64,000 nucleotides of DNA from Candidatus Peregrinibacteria bacterium GW2011_GWF2_38_29 (GCA_000992695.1 LBUS01000005.1:1-64000); one strand, 5' to 3'; counted from the first letter of the stretch, positions 33,057 through 42,774 are shown. Numbers and translations are program-made. The notes: generated by a model not told the origin, from the letters alone.

Positions 33057-34481
33057 TTATTTTTTAATACAAGATAGTGCTCCTAGGACAGAGAGGTTGA
33101 CTCCTGATGTATTTTTAGCATTAGCCTTGCATCCATTTACATCACTAGATGGGTCAATAACTACTCTGCTAGGAATGGTTAATTTTGGTAAGCTGCTATA
33201 AAAATTACAATATACCGGGATTTCATCATCACCGCAGTGCATCTGTATTTCATGGAGCGAGCTATCTCCTTTAACCACGAGGTCATCTTCATATGAAACA
33301 GTTTTCATATAATCGTTTCCATTTCTTTTCAATATTCCGGTTTGTATGTCTAAATTTTTTACAGTTACGTCTCCCGCCTCTATGCTACCATCAACGATTA
33401 ATTTTTTTGGACCAACATTGTTATGTATAGTTACGTCTCCGTCGATATCCACAGGGCCTTGAAAAGTACTATCAGCATCATAAACATTAAATTTAATATG
33501 ATTGCCGGAGCTGCCTGATACATTAAAATTATCTCCATTATATGAAACGGATTTAAAGTCAGGGGTAAAGGCTCCGCCATCGCTACCATTAGCGAGAACA
33601 AATTTATTTGCATAAAAATAGATATTCTTTAAATCGTCGCTTTTACCAACGGTCAAATTACTTAACAGTTTGCCGGTAAGGTTTAAATCGTCATCAATTT
33701 TAACAGGCAACTGTGCGTGAAGGCCGTCTTCATAGGGATTGCTTATCGATCCGCTAATATCAACGTTGTCTGCGATTTTTAAGCTCACCGCATCCATATC
33801 GGTTCCATCGGAATTTGGAGTTGTCCCGGATGTATTAATTATTCCAGCTAATCGAATAACTTCACCAAATATACTAGATACGCCTTTACCGGTAGAAACG
33901 TACGTGTGCACAGAAGCTTTAGAATTACCTAAAAACGCGCCCTGGTCAGCTAAGGAGCTTAAAATGATAGTTCCTCTGGCAGGAGCATACGCAAAAGTGT
34001 CGAGGTTGATGATGTCGCTACCCGCTTGAAGAACTAAATGCTTGAGACCTGCGATAAGTCCGGTATCACTGCTTGCTGCGGTTCCACCTTTTAATATCAA
34101 ATCATCAGCAGCTGTGCCTGAGGAAACTCTTGCTCCACCGTTCAAAGTTGCCAAGCCCGTCACAGTTGCCGTTGTGCCAACAGTGAGCGCTTTCAAGGCG
34201 CTTAAAAGTTCATTAACCCTAAGATTGTCATTAACCGTTACGTCCCCTGTCGAATTTGATACATTGCCTTTTAGGTCCGAAGTCCCAGTGACAGTAAGCC
34301 CATTCACCGTGCATGCTCCTCCTATCGTCGTATCTCCCGCCACCTTCAGCGCTGAAAAATTTGGCACAACGTTACCGGATGGCGGGTTTGCGGCATAAAC
34401 AATTGTAAAGCCGGAAACGAGCATAATACAAAGGGTTCCCGCTGTGATTAAAGCGAAAACGCGAGGGGTTTTTGTTCTCAT
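33057..34481 (-). CDS. Secreted repeat-rich protein, 474 aa
   Basis: Signal peptide at residues 1-30 (ALITAGTLCIMLVSGFTIVYAA). The mature protein is rich in Gly/Thr/Asn/Asp/Val with short repeats such as GDTTIGGACTVNGLTVTG, DVTVNDNLRVNELL and GDVTIHNNVGPKKLIVDGSI, spaced as expected of a beta-helix or a trimeric fibre stalk. Four cysteines lie near the C-terminus. It probably acts as a surface or secreted adhesin-like fibre. It is divergent from the secreted protein at 34623; TATAAT on this strand lies about 40 nt before the ATG. Confidence 0.72.
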   Translation of the reverse strand: MRTKTPRVFALITAGTLCIMLVSGFTIVYAANPPSGNVVPNFSALKVAGDTTIGGACTVNGLTVTGTSDLKGNVSNSTGDVTVNDNLRVNELLSALKALTVGTTATVTGLATLNGGARVSSGTAADDLILKGGTAASSDTGLIAGLKHLVLQAGSDIINLDTFAYAPARGTIILSSLADQGAFLGNSKASVHTYVSTGKGVSSIFGEVIRLAGIINTSGTTPNSDGTDMDAVSLKIADNVDISGSISNPYEDGLHAQLPVKIDDDLNLTGKLLSNLTVGKSDDLKNIYFYANKFVLANGSDGGAFTPDFKSVSYNGDNFNVSGSSGNHIKFNVYDADSTFQGPVDIDGDVTIHNNVGPKKLIVDGSIEAGDVTVKNLDIQTGILKRNGNDYMKTVSYEDDLVVKGDSSLHEIQMHCGDDEIPVYCNFYSSLPKLTIPSRVVIDPSSDVNGCKANAKNTSGVNLSVLGALSCIKK

Positions 34482-34566
34482 TTTTAAGTTGTTAAAATTT
34501 ATTTTACGTGCTAATTGTTAATTATATCAGAAGAGTTTTTTACTCGCAAACCCCTCTCTATGCGAC

Positions 34567-34595
34567 TTGCAAAAATATCAAAATTGTGTTATAAT
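34567..34595 (+). promoter_or_regulatory. Promoter for the gene at 34623
   Basis: TTGCAA (34567-34572), 17 nt, TATAAT (34590-34595). A G-free leader of about 27 nt runs to ATG 34623. Confidence 0.7.
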
Positions 34596-34622
34596 TTATT
34601 AAACAACAATAAAAATAAAAAC

Positions 34623-36500
34623 ATGAGTAATTTTACAAAACGTAAGCTCGCTTTTACCTTTGTACTTTGTTCGATAATGGTTTCGATAGCGGTCGTTAGC
34701 TTTGTATATTCAAAAATCAATGTAGCTGAAGCTGCTGCGGCAAATCCATGCGTGCCCTTGAAAGGGAAAACAACAGCCGTGTTGACCGCGGGAATAGCCA
34801 ATGCCGGAATTATAGATTTCGACAATTCGATGGATATTAAAGACGTTACAGTCGGAAGCAAAACATATAAAACAGGTGTCGTTATTGGTGCGGGCCAAGG
34901 AGTTTGTGTAGAAAAAATATTAAAAGAAGATGGCACCCCAACGGGCGAATCTATACTTAAAGGTTGGGAATGGGACGATAACCTTGGAATGATAAGTTTT
35001 TATTGTAATGATACAAATCCTGCGCCGGGCGTAAAAGGAAATAACATGGGATGGGACTGTGATTATGAATATAAGGCGGTAATAAGAGCAAGTGGTGGGT
35101 TTTTATCATCATCAAGAATATATAGCTCTCAAGTTGGAGTTATTGATATAGGTGGTGCAACGCCTGTCCCTGGAATTGCTGTATGGGGCCCACTTCAAAG
35201 AGATAAAGATACAGGCGTTATTCCAAACGATTGGAAGAAAAAAGCGGGGTGGTCAAGCGCAGTTGGTTGGTTTGATTTTAATGGAGTAAATATTCCGGTC
35301 AACGGTGCAATCGCTCATGATATTGATGGCGATGGTTATTGCGCGATTGGAGACGGATCTTGCCCCGGCGATAAATTGCTGGGCGATTGTAATGATAATG
35401 ATGCGTCGATGAACCCGGGCGCAGCAGACGTTGTTATTGGCGGAGTTTGCGTCGATAAAAACTGTGACGGAAGATGTAATGTGGATGGTGGAGGGACTTG
35501 TGCCGGGGAAGGTGAGCTTTGTGCGGTTGGAACGCCTTATAGTGTATGTGAAAGACATGGTGTGAAAGTTTGCATTGATGGAGTGGCGACATGCAATGTC
35601 ACAGAAGGCGCGCAAACATATACAAAAGATCTTTGTGATAACGGTAAAGATGATGATTGTAATGGCGTAATTGACGATACTCCAAGGCCACCGTCCGTAG
35701 TTGCAAAATGTTGTTATCAAGGCGCTCCGGGTTGCTTGGCATATCCGGAATTCGCATGTACATCAGATGAAAAGAACAGCATTGTTATTGGTGGCAACAC
35801 GCAGGGCGAAGCTGTTGTTTCAGGAGGAGAATCGCAAAATAGAGAATTGATTATTAAAAATATTGAAAAGCTAAGAAATTATTACGGAAACGGCATGGGC
35901 AGTCCAAATGACCTTAGTACATCAGATGCGGTTTTGGTTGAAAATGGAGATGCAACTTTAAGTAGCGATTATGGGTTTAGTGCTGAATGGACAAAAAGCA
36001 AAACCCTCGTGGTTGTCGGCGGTGACGTATATATCGAAAGCGATTTTAAGAGTTCGGAAAATATTCAACTTGGAATAATTGCAATTAAAGAAAACACAAG
36101 AGGTGGAAATGTTTATATTGGGAGTAACGTGAAAAATCTTCAAATTCAGATTTTTGCAGACGGAGGAGTTTATAGTTATGACCCTGATGCCGAATCAATA
36201 TTCACAGGTCTCGAAGATAAATTATGGAGACAGCTTATGATTGAAGGTTCGATTAGTTCGAATGAAAATACATTTGGAGAGACAAATGAATATCAAAATG
36301 GGAGCATCTGGTGCTTGCGTGCAATGAAGCCGGATCCGGGCGCTGAGGGAGGACCAACGGAAATTACAGATGCTGATAGGCTTGCGGAAGGCGGTGATTC
36401 AGATCCATTCGCTTCGATATTTATTACATACAAGCCATCCTCAAAAGACTTGCCAATATTCAACGGAACAATGGGTTCGGGAATCAGCCAGGGAAATTAG
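34623..36500 (+). CDS. Secreted protein with putative metal-binding motifs, head of prepilin locus
   Basis: About 625 residues. An N-terminal membrane/signal segment (about 8-30) is followed by an extracellular region. In the middle, DIDGDGYCAIGDGSC, GDCNDNDASMNPGAAD and LCDNGKDDDCNGVIDD match the calcium-like 'putative metal-binding motif' repeats (DxDGDGY...DCDD...PGA and CxNGxDDDCxG) of bacterial surface proteins. The C-terminal part (about 440-590) is beta-rich with LVVVGGDVYIESDFKSSENI. It precedes the prepilin operon by 92 nt. Probably a large pilus- or surface-associated protein. The promoter shows that the in-frame ATG at 34515 is not the start. Confidence 0.75.
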   Translation: MSNFTKRKLAFTFVLCSIMVSIAVVSFVYSKINVAEAAAANPCVPLKGKTTAVLTAGIANAGIIDFDNSMDIKDVTVGSKTYKTGVVIGAGQGVCVEKILKEDGTPTGESILKGWEWDDNLGMISFYCNDTNPAPGVKGNNMGWDCDYEYKAVIRASGGFLSSSRIYSSQVGVIDIGGATPVPGIAVWGPLQRDKDTGVIPNDWKKKAGWSSAVGWFDFNGVNIPVNGAIAHDIDGDGYCAIGDGSCPGDKLLGDCNDNDASMNPGAADVVIGGVCVDKNCDGRCNVDGGGTCAGEGELCAVGTPYSVCERHGVKVCIDGVATCNVTEGAQTYTKDLCDNGKDDDCNGVIDDTPRPPSVVAKCCYQGAPGCLAYPEFACTSDEKNSIVIGGNTQGEAVVSGGESQNRELIIKNIEKLRNYYGNGMGSPNDLSTSDAVLVENGDATLSSDYGFSAEWTKSKTLVVVGGDVYIESDFKSSENIQLGIIAIKENTRGGNVYIGSNVKNLQIQIFADGGVYSYDPDAESIFTGLEDKLWRQLMIEGSISSNENTFGETNEYQNGSIWCLRAMKPDPGAEGGPTEITDADRLAEGGDSDPFASIFITYKPSSKDLPIFNGTMGSGISQGN

Positions 36501-36580
36501 AGGAAATAATCGATAATCAATTTGCTTACAATAATCAAATAATTTTTGAGTTTCAAATTTTCAATTTTCAGAATAAGTGT

Positions 36581-36586
36581 TAAAAT
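36581..36586 (+). promoter_or_regulatory. -10 box of a probable leaderless promoter for the prepilin operon
   Basis: TAAAAT, ATTTTC, ATG (36593). Confidence 0.45.
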
Positions 36587-36592
36587 ATTTTC

Positions 36593-37264
36593 ATGCAGAA
36601 GACTGCGCCCCTCAAAAGTTTTCAAAGACATGGATTTACGTTGATCGAAATCCTGATTGTTATTGTATTGATCGGCATTTTGGCAGTTAGCGGTGTTAAT
36701 GGAATTTCCGGAATGCAAAGAGTTGCGAAGCTGAACGAGGCGTATGCAAAAATTAGTAGCATGATTGAGCAGGCGCGTGGATTTGCGGTGAATGGCAAAC
36801 AGGTCACAGATTATACGGATGCAAATCACGATGGCAGTACAATAGATAAAACTACCGCAAATGCATATGGGGTTTACTTGCAAACGACTGCATACGATGG
36901 CAATAAGTTAGTGGTAGTGCTTTTTGCTGATTATAATAATGGGAGCAAAGATAGATACGATGCAGAACAAACAGCTTTAATAAATGATAATCTTCCTACG
37001 AGCGTCAACTCTTCGGATTACGTTCTTGAATATTACGAGATTCCGGATAATTATGTTTTAAAGTTGGATGGTTTTGATAATGCTACGTTTTTGTACTATC
37101 CGCCACTTGGAAGATTTAATCTACAGATGAATAAAACACCTGCTCCACCTGCGCCTGCGGATTTCGCCCTTATCTCAGTTTGCTATAAGGCATGCGACGG
37201 AACTAACCCTCAAAAACAAATTAAAATATATCGTAACTCATCCGGTTTGCCGGAAAAATCATGA
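36593..37264 (+). CDS. Type IV prepilin-like protein 1
   Basis: 223 residues. RHGFTLIEILIVIVLIGILA is a canonical class III (prepilin) signal: cleavage after Gly, Phe+1, Glu+5, then the hydrophobic helix. A helical stalk (NEAYAKISSMIEQARGFAVNG) and a beta C-terminal domain follow. GspH/FimT-like minor pseudopilin is the nearest type. It needs a PilD peptidase, which is not in this window. Its stop overlaps the next start by 4 nt. Confidence 0.88.
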   Translation: MQKTAPLKSFQRHGFTLIEILIVIVLIGILAVSGVNGISGMQRVAKLNEAYAKISSMIEQARGFAVNGKQVTDYTDANHDGSTIDKTTANAYGVYLQTTAYDGNKLVVVLFADYNNGSKDRYDAEQTALINDNLPTSVNSSDYVLEYYEIPDNYVLKLDGFDNATFLYYPPLGRFNLQMNKTPAPPAPADFALISVCYKACDGTNPQKQIKIYRNSSGLPEKS

Positions 37265-37917
37265 TGAATAAAAGGCGCGGCACAACATTGATTGAAGTTA
37301 TAGTTTCGCTTTTTGTAATCGAAACTGTGATTGTCGGTTCGATTTTTATTGTGTCTGTGGCATTCAAAACCGTGATGACAATTCGCGATACTTTGATTGC
37401 GCAAAATCTTTCTCGCGAGGGTGTTGAAGTTGTGCGAAAAGTTATTAATTCAAATTTGATTCGCTATAGCGATGCGGCATGTTGGAATTTTGAGCCAACC
37501 GCGACAGATCCGCTAACAAATTGCAGAATTCAGGATTTTCATTTGGGCGGAAACGGGCATAATAATTATATTTTGAATTTTAGTGAGCCGGCCGCAGGCG
37601 CACCAAAAGATTTTAAAATTGATTTGGTACGTTCCGGAGTGTGCGCATTGGATTTAAAAACGCCGGCAACATGTGACAGGAACGCCGATTATCAATTAAA
37701 ACTCGGCGAAGTTAATAACGGAAAATTTTATACATCAGATGCGGCGTATACAAGCACTACAAAATTTCATAGAATGATAAAGATTACGCCGGAATACGAT
37801 GTGGATGCGATAAAAGTGAAAAAAATGAAAGTAGATTCGATCGTTCAATGGGGCTCTAACGATAGCGCAAAAGAAATAAGTATGTCAGAAACTTTTTATA
37901 ATAACTATCAGAGATAA
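37261..37917 (+). CDS. Type IV prepilin-like protein 2
   Basis: 218 residues. RRGTTLIEVIVSLFVIETVI is a PilV/GspI-like prepilin N-terminus in which Phe+1 is replaced by Thr, as in some minor pilins, and Glu+5 is kept. The rest is a beta-rich pilin head with two Cys pairs. Coupled to its neighbours by ATGA (upstream) and TAATGA (downstream) overlaps. Confidence 0.82.
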   Translation: MMNKRRGTTLIEVIVSLFVIETVIVGSIFIVSVAFKTVMTIRDTLIAQNLSREGVEVVRKVINSNLIRYSDAACWNFEPTATDPLTNCRIQDFHLGGNGHNNYILNFSEPAAGAPKDFKIDLVRSGVCALDLKTPATCDRNADYQLKLGEVNNGKFYTSDAAYTSTTKFHRMIKITPEYDVDAIKVKKMKVDSIVQWGSNDSAKEISMSETFYNNYQR

Positions 37918-38783
37918 TGACTAATAAGCCAAAATTAGGCAAGAATAAAAAAGGGTTCACGCTCATCGAGATGATCATTGCGATTGGACTTGTTGGAATC
38001 GTGAGCGGTCTGACGGCGCAAGCTTTGGCGGATATTATGCGCACAAATAAATATATTTCCATGAATCAGGCAGTGACGGAAGACGCGCAGTTGGTCATGA
38101 ATTTGTTGGCAACAGAAGTTCAAAATAACGCGGTGGATTATGAGGGGTATTATGAAGGCAATTTGCATGGCTCGGTTGGTCTTGTATATGGCGAATATGC
38201 GGGCATGTTTGAACACGGAGATATCGGTGGCACGACGGCGCTTGGATATGGAGATGGAGCTACTACGGCATATTATGAAAATAAATTGGCATTGATTAGT
38301 CCGGATGGATTCACGAAAAAAGTTTATGGGACGGAGCTGAATACAGGGGAGAGTTCTGGCTGTGATACTGTTACGGGCTGTGAATATGTTTTATCAAACG
38401 TGCAAGTTTTGGGTTGTGACAGCGAGCCAAAGGATGGGATTCCCGATAGATTTAGAAGGGAAAGCGAAACGTGTGATAGTATAAATACTTTAACTTATTC
38501 CGGTGGTGATTGGAGCGATCCCGGATATCCGCATGGTGGCGATTTTTATCCGGTAAGTTCATCGCGCACAAATATCACAGATCTTCGCTTTTATATCACG
38601 CCATGGAACGATCCATATAAAGCTTATGCAATGGAGGAATATGTTTATCAGCCAAGCGTAACAATTGTGATGACAATCAAGCCATCAAAAATATATTTTG
38701 GAAGCGCAGCAGATAATTTTGCGGGAGTAACAATTCAAACAACTGCAACTCCAAGGCTTATGAATGAGGTAAAAAGCAATTAA
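37917..38783 (+). CDS. Type IV prepilin-like protein 3
   Basis: 288 residues. KKGFTLIEMIIAIGLVGIVS has Gly-1, Phe+1, Glu+5 and the hydrophobic helix; PilW/GspJ-like by size and position. The head contains several Cys (SGCDTVTGCEYV, LGCDSEP, ETCDS) and an aromatic C-terminal part. Starts at the TAATGA overlap with the gene before. Confidence 0.85.
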   Translation: MTNKPKLGKNKKGFTLIEMIIAIGLVGIVSGLTAQALADIMRTNKYISMNQAVTEDAQLVMNLLATEVQNNAVDYEGYYEGNLHGSVGLVYGEYAGMFEHGDIGGTTALGYGDGATTAYYENKLALISPDGFTKKVYGTELNTGESSGCDTVTGCEYVLSNVQVLGCDSEPKDGIPDRFRRESETCDSINTLTYSGGDWSDPGYPHGGDFYPVSSSRTNITDLRFYITPWNDPYKAYAMEEYVYQPSVTIVMTIKPSKIYFGSAADNFAGVTIQTTATPRLMNEVKSN

Positions 38784-38785
38784 AT

Positions 38786-40168
38786 ATGATGAAAGAAAAT
38801 AAAAATAGGAAATTGGCGCAGCGCTCGCAAATAAACAAGCCGCGCAAAGGAATAGCGGTCATCGTCGCACTTATTTTCATGATGGCAATGCTGACAATTT
38901 CAACAACCGTTGCAAATACTGCGACAAATATGGCAACAAGCACCGGCGGTTCGTATAAATCCACTCAAGCTTTTTATAACGCGGAAACGGCGATGGAGAC
39001 AGCGCTTTATAATTATAAACATCCGCATCCGGGAGGAGTTTTGTCCGGTGCACCGAGCGAAGACGAAGAAGGTGCGGGCGAAATGCAATGGAAGGTTCTT
39101 GGAGTTGGGAGCGAGGAAGGGCTGATAAATGAGATTACGGATAGTAAAAGTGAGGTTTGGAGCTCTTATCCATTTCCCGGTTCGGGTACAGCAGGAAAAG
39201 ATTGCGATGCGTATGATGCGCCAATAACCGTGGATAAATTTATATATTCACTGGCAAAATATGTGTCATCAACAAGCGGTGAAAGTACGAAAGATCTCGA
39301 AAAAGAAATAGGCTCATATGGCGAGCCTCAAGATCATCCTTGCAACTGGAATAAATTAAAATATAACGATTCTGCAATTGAAATCCCTTTATATGGAGTT
39401 GATGGAGAAGGTAATAAAACTCCAATCAAATTTACAGAGTTCAAAGTTAGGGTTCGAACAGCATGCAATGCGTCGGCGATAAGGGGGCCAAATGATGATT
39501 ATATTCCGGGGGGCGGAGCGAGTAATCCGCCAGGAGGCGCGAACGGACAAACTGGTCAAGGAAACGAGCCAACCACAGAAGAATTGATATATGAAGGGGC
39601 GGGCATGTGTGAAGCGGAGAAGAGGTATGGGATGTATGCGCTTGACAACGAAGCGGATACGATTGTGAACTGGGGTTTGTATACGGAGGTGGATGGAAGT
39701 TATATGATACCGATAAAGGAGGGGTCGCCAGAAGACGTTGATGCTTATAATATTACGACCCGCAATATAAATAATAAACAGGAAAGTGGTTTTGACGTGT
39801 TAGATATGAACGGTACACGGAAAATCGGTAAGTTGAAAATCAAAGACGCCATAGGGAGAAATGAGTTGTTATCAGCCGCGTTGTCTTTGCCACCAGATGG
39901 CATTGAAAACCCATACCTTCGACTCACCCTCGAATTTCCATTTTCGAACAAGCACTATTTTGTAGGTGAAAATGATACAAGCATCCCAAATCTTGAATAT
40001 CAAATTTTATATAAAACCAACGGAGGAGACCCAGCTGCAGGAACGAGTCAAATATCCGGCATCCCGGTTATCATAGGCGAAGGTTATTCGGGTGGATTCA
40101 GGCATATGATCAGAGCCAATATTTACGAAACCCCAACCGGCTTTGACTATATTTATCAAAAGCCTTGA
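38786..40168 (+). CDS. PilX/GspK-like minor pilin or pilus-assembly protein
   Basis: 460 residues. PRKGIAVIVALIFMMAMLTI begins a membrane helix without a full GFTLIE box, followed by YKSTQAFYNAETAMETALYN, the helix typical of PilX-type proteins. The long beta-rich body has a Gly/Pro/Asn-rich insert (GGGASNPPGGANGQ). It ends the four-gene cluster two bases after its neighbour begins it, so all four are one operon. Likely a tip complex or adhesin scaffold. Confidence 0.75.
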   Translation: MMKENKNRKLAQRSQINKPRKGIAVIVALIFMMAMLTISTTVANTATNMATSTGGSYKSTQAFYNAETAMETALYNYKHPHPGGVLSGAPSEDEEGAGEMQWKVLGVGSEEGLINEITDSKSEVWSSYPFPGSGTAGKDCDAYDAPITVDKFIYSLAKYVSSTSGESTKDLEKEIGSYGEPQDHPCNWNKLKYNDSAIEIPLYGVDGEGNKTPIKFTEFKVRVRTACNASAIRGPNDDYIPGGGASNPPGGANGQTGQGNEPTTEELIYEGAGMCEAEKRYGMYALDNEADTIVNWGLYTEVDGSYMIPIKEGSPEDVDAYNITTRNINNKQESGFDVLDMNGTRKIGKLKIKDAIGRNELLSAALSLPPDGIENPYLRLTLEFPFSNKHYFVGENDTSIPNLEYQILYKTNGGDPAAGTSQISGIPVIIGEGYSGGFRHMIRANIYETPTGFDYIYQKP

Positions 40169-40194
40169 CAAACAAGGTTGATATATAGTATTAT
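40165..40194 (+). promoter_or_regulatory. Promoter overlapping the previous stop codon
   Basis: TTGACA (40165-40170) contains the TGA of the preceding gene; 18 nt later TATTAT (40189-40194). The leader TCTCCTTTAATAAAATTAAAA is nearly G-free. A small CCTTG-ACAAA-CAAGG hairpin covers the -35. Confidence 0.65.
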
Positions 40195-40217
40195 CATCTC
40201 CTTTAATAAAATTAAAA

Positions 40218-42488
40218 ATGATTAATTCGCCAAACGTACCAAATAGAGAATCTAGCTTAGCCGAACAAGCTAAAAGACATTTAACAGTCGGTGGAGTGCC
40301 GGCTAAAGCATTTGATGCGATAAGTTCATCGGGATCAAAAAATGCAATCGGTGTTCTTATAACTCTTTTTACAGCAGGCGCAATCTCACGCGAGGTTTTA
40401 TCAAAAGAATTAGATAGAATTGCTGTTGCAGATGGTGGTGGAAAGATTAGGGTAATAACCGTTGAAGACAATGTTGTTACTCCGGGAACACCTGTATCTG
40501 CAAATGCGCATGAAGTTGCTTTTTCAAATGCAAGATTAGCAGCAGCATCAGGTGATGCCGATACGGGAAATGTTTCTTTTCGCGATCCAAAAACAGCTCA
40601 AGAAAATTCATCTGTGCCACTAGTTGCACCATGGCGTTTAACAGCAACAAGTAATGATGATACATTTGCGACAGCAGAATCCGATACGGCGAATGGAACA
40701 AAAGTAGTTGTACTATTCCCAGATGGGACGAGTCAAACTTTTAGACCAAATCCAAAAGCGGAAACTGGTGCGCAACCGACTGTTCAATCTTTAAACTTCG
40801 TACAAAACGGTGATTTATACGCAGGCACAGAAGCGGGTGGGCAATATTTACTTCAACGTTTTTCTCAAACAGCGCCAGGTAGTTATACTGAGTTAGAAAA
40901 AACACAGGGCGTTGTAGGACCGGTTGAATATACAACAACTTATAACGGTAAAGTCGTAGCAGCAGCAACTACTAAAATACATATTTTTGATGAAAATAAC
41001 CTTCAAGGTGTACCGCAATCTGTCGACATAGCGACATTGCAAACAGTGTTCGGCGTCCGCCCAGGAACAAGCGAACTTTGGTTTATGTCTGGCATGAACG
41101 ACAACATCTACTCCCTCGACATCTCCAATCCATCCGCCGGTGTCAAGGTTGCAGTTTCTGAAGACGTCCTCCACGCATTAGTTCCAAACTGCGGAACAAT
41201 GATTGGCGGCTTTTCAAGTGTTAATCCAAATGTTCTAGACATCGCACAAAAGGAAAATACAGGTGGAAAAACAAAAATGGTTCACTTTGTTTTCGATACA
41301 AACAATGGCGTTACAAGCTCAGTCGTCACAGGTATCAGCTATGATGGGATTGTTTCATTTACAAACACATCGGATACAGACAGTGATAAAATCAATGAAA
41401 TCGACGACAACTGCCCAGCCGTTCCAAACAACGATCAGCTCGATACGGACGGCAATGGAGTCGGAGATGCATGTGAAGCTGTTATTGACCAAGACGGAGA
41501 TGGTGTAATTGATTCTGTCGATAACTGCCCAACCGTCCCAAATCCTTCACAGTTTGATACAACCGGTACAGGCATCGGCGATGCATGCCAAGATTCAGCT
41601 GATGTTTCAGTTTCAACTCAAGAACTTTATGGCACTTCAGCCGATGTTCAGACAACTCCGGGTCATACGGTTTATGGAGACGCGGATGTGATTACCCAAG
41701 GCAACGAAACAACAGTTTCCGTTCCGGAAGAATCAGACGTTGTCATCACAAGCACAGGATCTGCATCTGAAAATATGACAGTTGTTATTCCCGCAGGAAC
41801 AGATTTCACAATCGAAATGGGCGAAGGTTCCGCGGATAATGCGGGTACAGCAGGAGTCGATTTTCCACAATCCGATGAGCCATATCAAGGGCAGACAGGC
41901 GATGAAGGTGTCGCACTTGCTATTTCCGGAACATGGATGAGAATTCATACACAAAAAACAGTAACAGTTGTTGATCAGGAGCCGGAACAGTTGCCTGAAA
42001 CTCCGGTTGAACTTCCTGCAGAGGTTATTGAAGCCGCTGATCCGGATGTCGTTGAAGAAGTGGTCGGAGAAGTTGTTGAAGGTGTTGATACGGTGGAAGG
42101 CGTTGACACAGCCGAAACAAAACCGGAGCCAAATCCAGAACAAAATCCGGAGCTCCCACCAGCCGAAGCGCAAGAAGTTATTCAAGAAGCTATCGAGGAG
42201 GCTGTTCAAGAAGTCGCTGGCGAAGGCAACGCAGAAGCAGACGTTTTAGGCGGCGATGAAGGGCTGGCGGGTGACGACGCAGAAGGCGACACATTCACGG
42301 TCGAACCAGCCGAAAAAGGCGGTGGCGGCGGTTGTGCGGTCAATACGCGCATTCACGCAGGCGACCTATCAAGCGCAGCTTTGATGCTTGCCATGGCCGG
42401 AGTTATTGCGGCAAAAAGATTCGGCGGACCAACATATTGGGCACACATGGCCAGGGTTGCAGTTCGAAGAGTGCTTGATGGTAAATAA
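40218..42488 (+). CDS. Surface protein with thrombospondin type 3 repeats and Gly-Cys C-terminal anchor
   Basis: 756 residues. There is no classical signal peptide; a hydrophobic stretch lies at about 47-62 (IGVLITLFTAGAI). Residues 100-380 are beta-rich, possibly a propeller (LWFMSGMNDNIYSLDISNP). Two Ca2+-binding TSP3 repeats follow (DTDSDKINEIDDNCPAVPN and DQDGDGVIDSVDNCPTVPN, each ending GDAC). A Val/Glu/Pro-rich region and a Glu-rich stalk come next. The end, GGGGGCAVN, a membrane segment and Arg-rich tail, resembles MYXO-CTERM/GlyGly-CTERM style sorting signals. Likely surface-displayed. Confidence 0.75.
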   Translation: MINSPNVPNRESSLAEQAKRHLTVGGVPAKAFDAISSSGSKNAIGVLITLFTAGAISREVLSKELDRIAVADGGGKIRVITVEDNVVTPGTPVSANAHEVAFSNARLAAASGDADTGNVSFRDPKTAQENSSVPLVAPWRLTATSNDDTFATAESDTANGTKVVVLFPDGTSQTFRPNPKAETGAQPTVQSLNFVQNGDLYAGTEAGGQYLLQRFSQTAPGSYTELEKTQGVVGPVEYTTTYNGKVVAAATTKIHIFDENNLQGVPQSVDIATLQTVFGVRPGTSELWFMSGMNDNIYSLDISNPSAGVKVAVSEDVLHALVPNCGTMIGGFSSVNPNVLDIAQKENTGGKTKMVHFVFDTNNGVTSSVVTGISYDGIVSFTNTSDTDSDKINEIDDNCPAVPNNDQLDTDGNGVGDACEAVIDQDGDGVIDSVDNCPTVPNPSQFDTTGTGIGDACQDSADVSVSTQELYGTSADVQTTPGHTVYGDADVITQGNETTVSVPEESDVVITSTGSASENMTVVIPAGTDFTIEMGEGSADNAGTAGVDFPQSDEPYQGQTGDEGVALAISGTWMRIHTQKTVTVVDQEPEQLPETPVELPAEVIEAADPDVVEEVVGEVVEGVDTVEGVDTAETKPEPNPEQNPELPPAEAQEVIQEAIEEAVQEVAGEGNAEADVLGGDEGLAGDDAEGDTFTVEPAEKGGGGGCAVNTRIHAGDLSSAALMLAMAGVIAAKRFGGPTYWAHMARVAVRRVLDGK

Positions 42489-42523
42489 ATCGCTAAATTC
42501 CGATCTTGCGAATTGATTTACGC

Positions 42524-42537
42524 TTGCCGCGCGGCAA
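42524..42537 (+). terminator. Palindromic hairpin after the TSP3-repeat gene
   Basis: TTGCCGCGCGGCAA followed by AAATTTA. A strong GC stem, but the loop is minimal and the U-run short. A weaker AAACATA/TATGTTT hairpin follows at about 42552-42569. Confidence 0.45.
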
Positions 42538-42596
42538 AAATTTATATCGAAACATAGCTATATGTTTGCGCAAATTTTCCTGAGCTCATTTCGAAA

Positions 42597-42717
42597 TGGA
42601 ATTCTTTATTATGTGATAAATCAGAAATTTCGTAATATTTTTTTGAAACATTACAAGAATTTTTTTAAAAATGGCTTATTTAAGCCAAAATTTGTCGGAC
42701 TTCCCGCCCCGGGGCGG
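42597..42717. repeat. Long form of the double-palindrome element, copy A
   Basis: From GGAATTCTTTATTATGTGATA through TTGAAACATTACAAG, a T-run, GGCTTATTTAAGCC and on to CCGCCCCGGGGCGG (42704-42717). It aligns over its whole length with 62492-62612. The first half is absent from the two short copies at 25069 and 31116. Confidence 0.85.
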
Positions 42718-42774
42718 CCTGGTTTGTTAGCGCGTTTGTCCGTCCATTCAATCACGTAGTCAGCACTCCCATTC

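Noticed and set aside
42562-42759. 65-aa plus-strand frame between the TSP3 gene and the cyclase
   Set aside because: It translates the palindromic repeat and has no homologous coding evidence; the other repeat copies break the frame.
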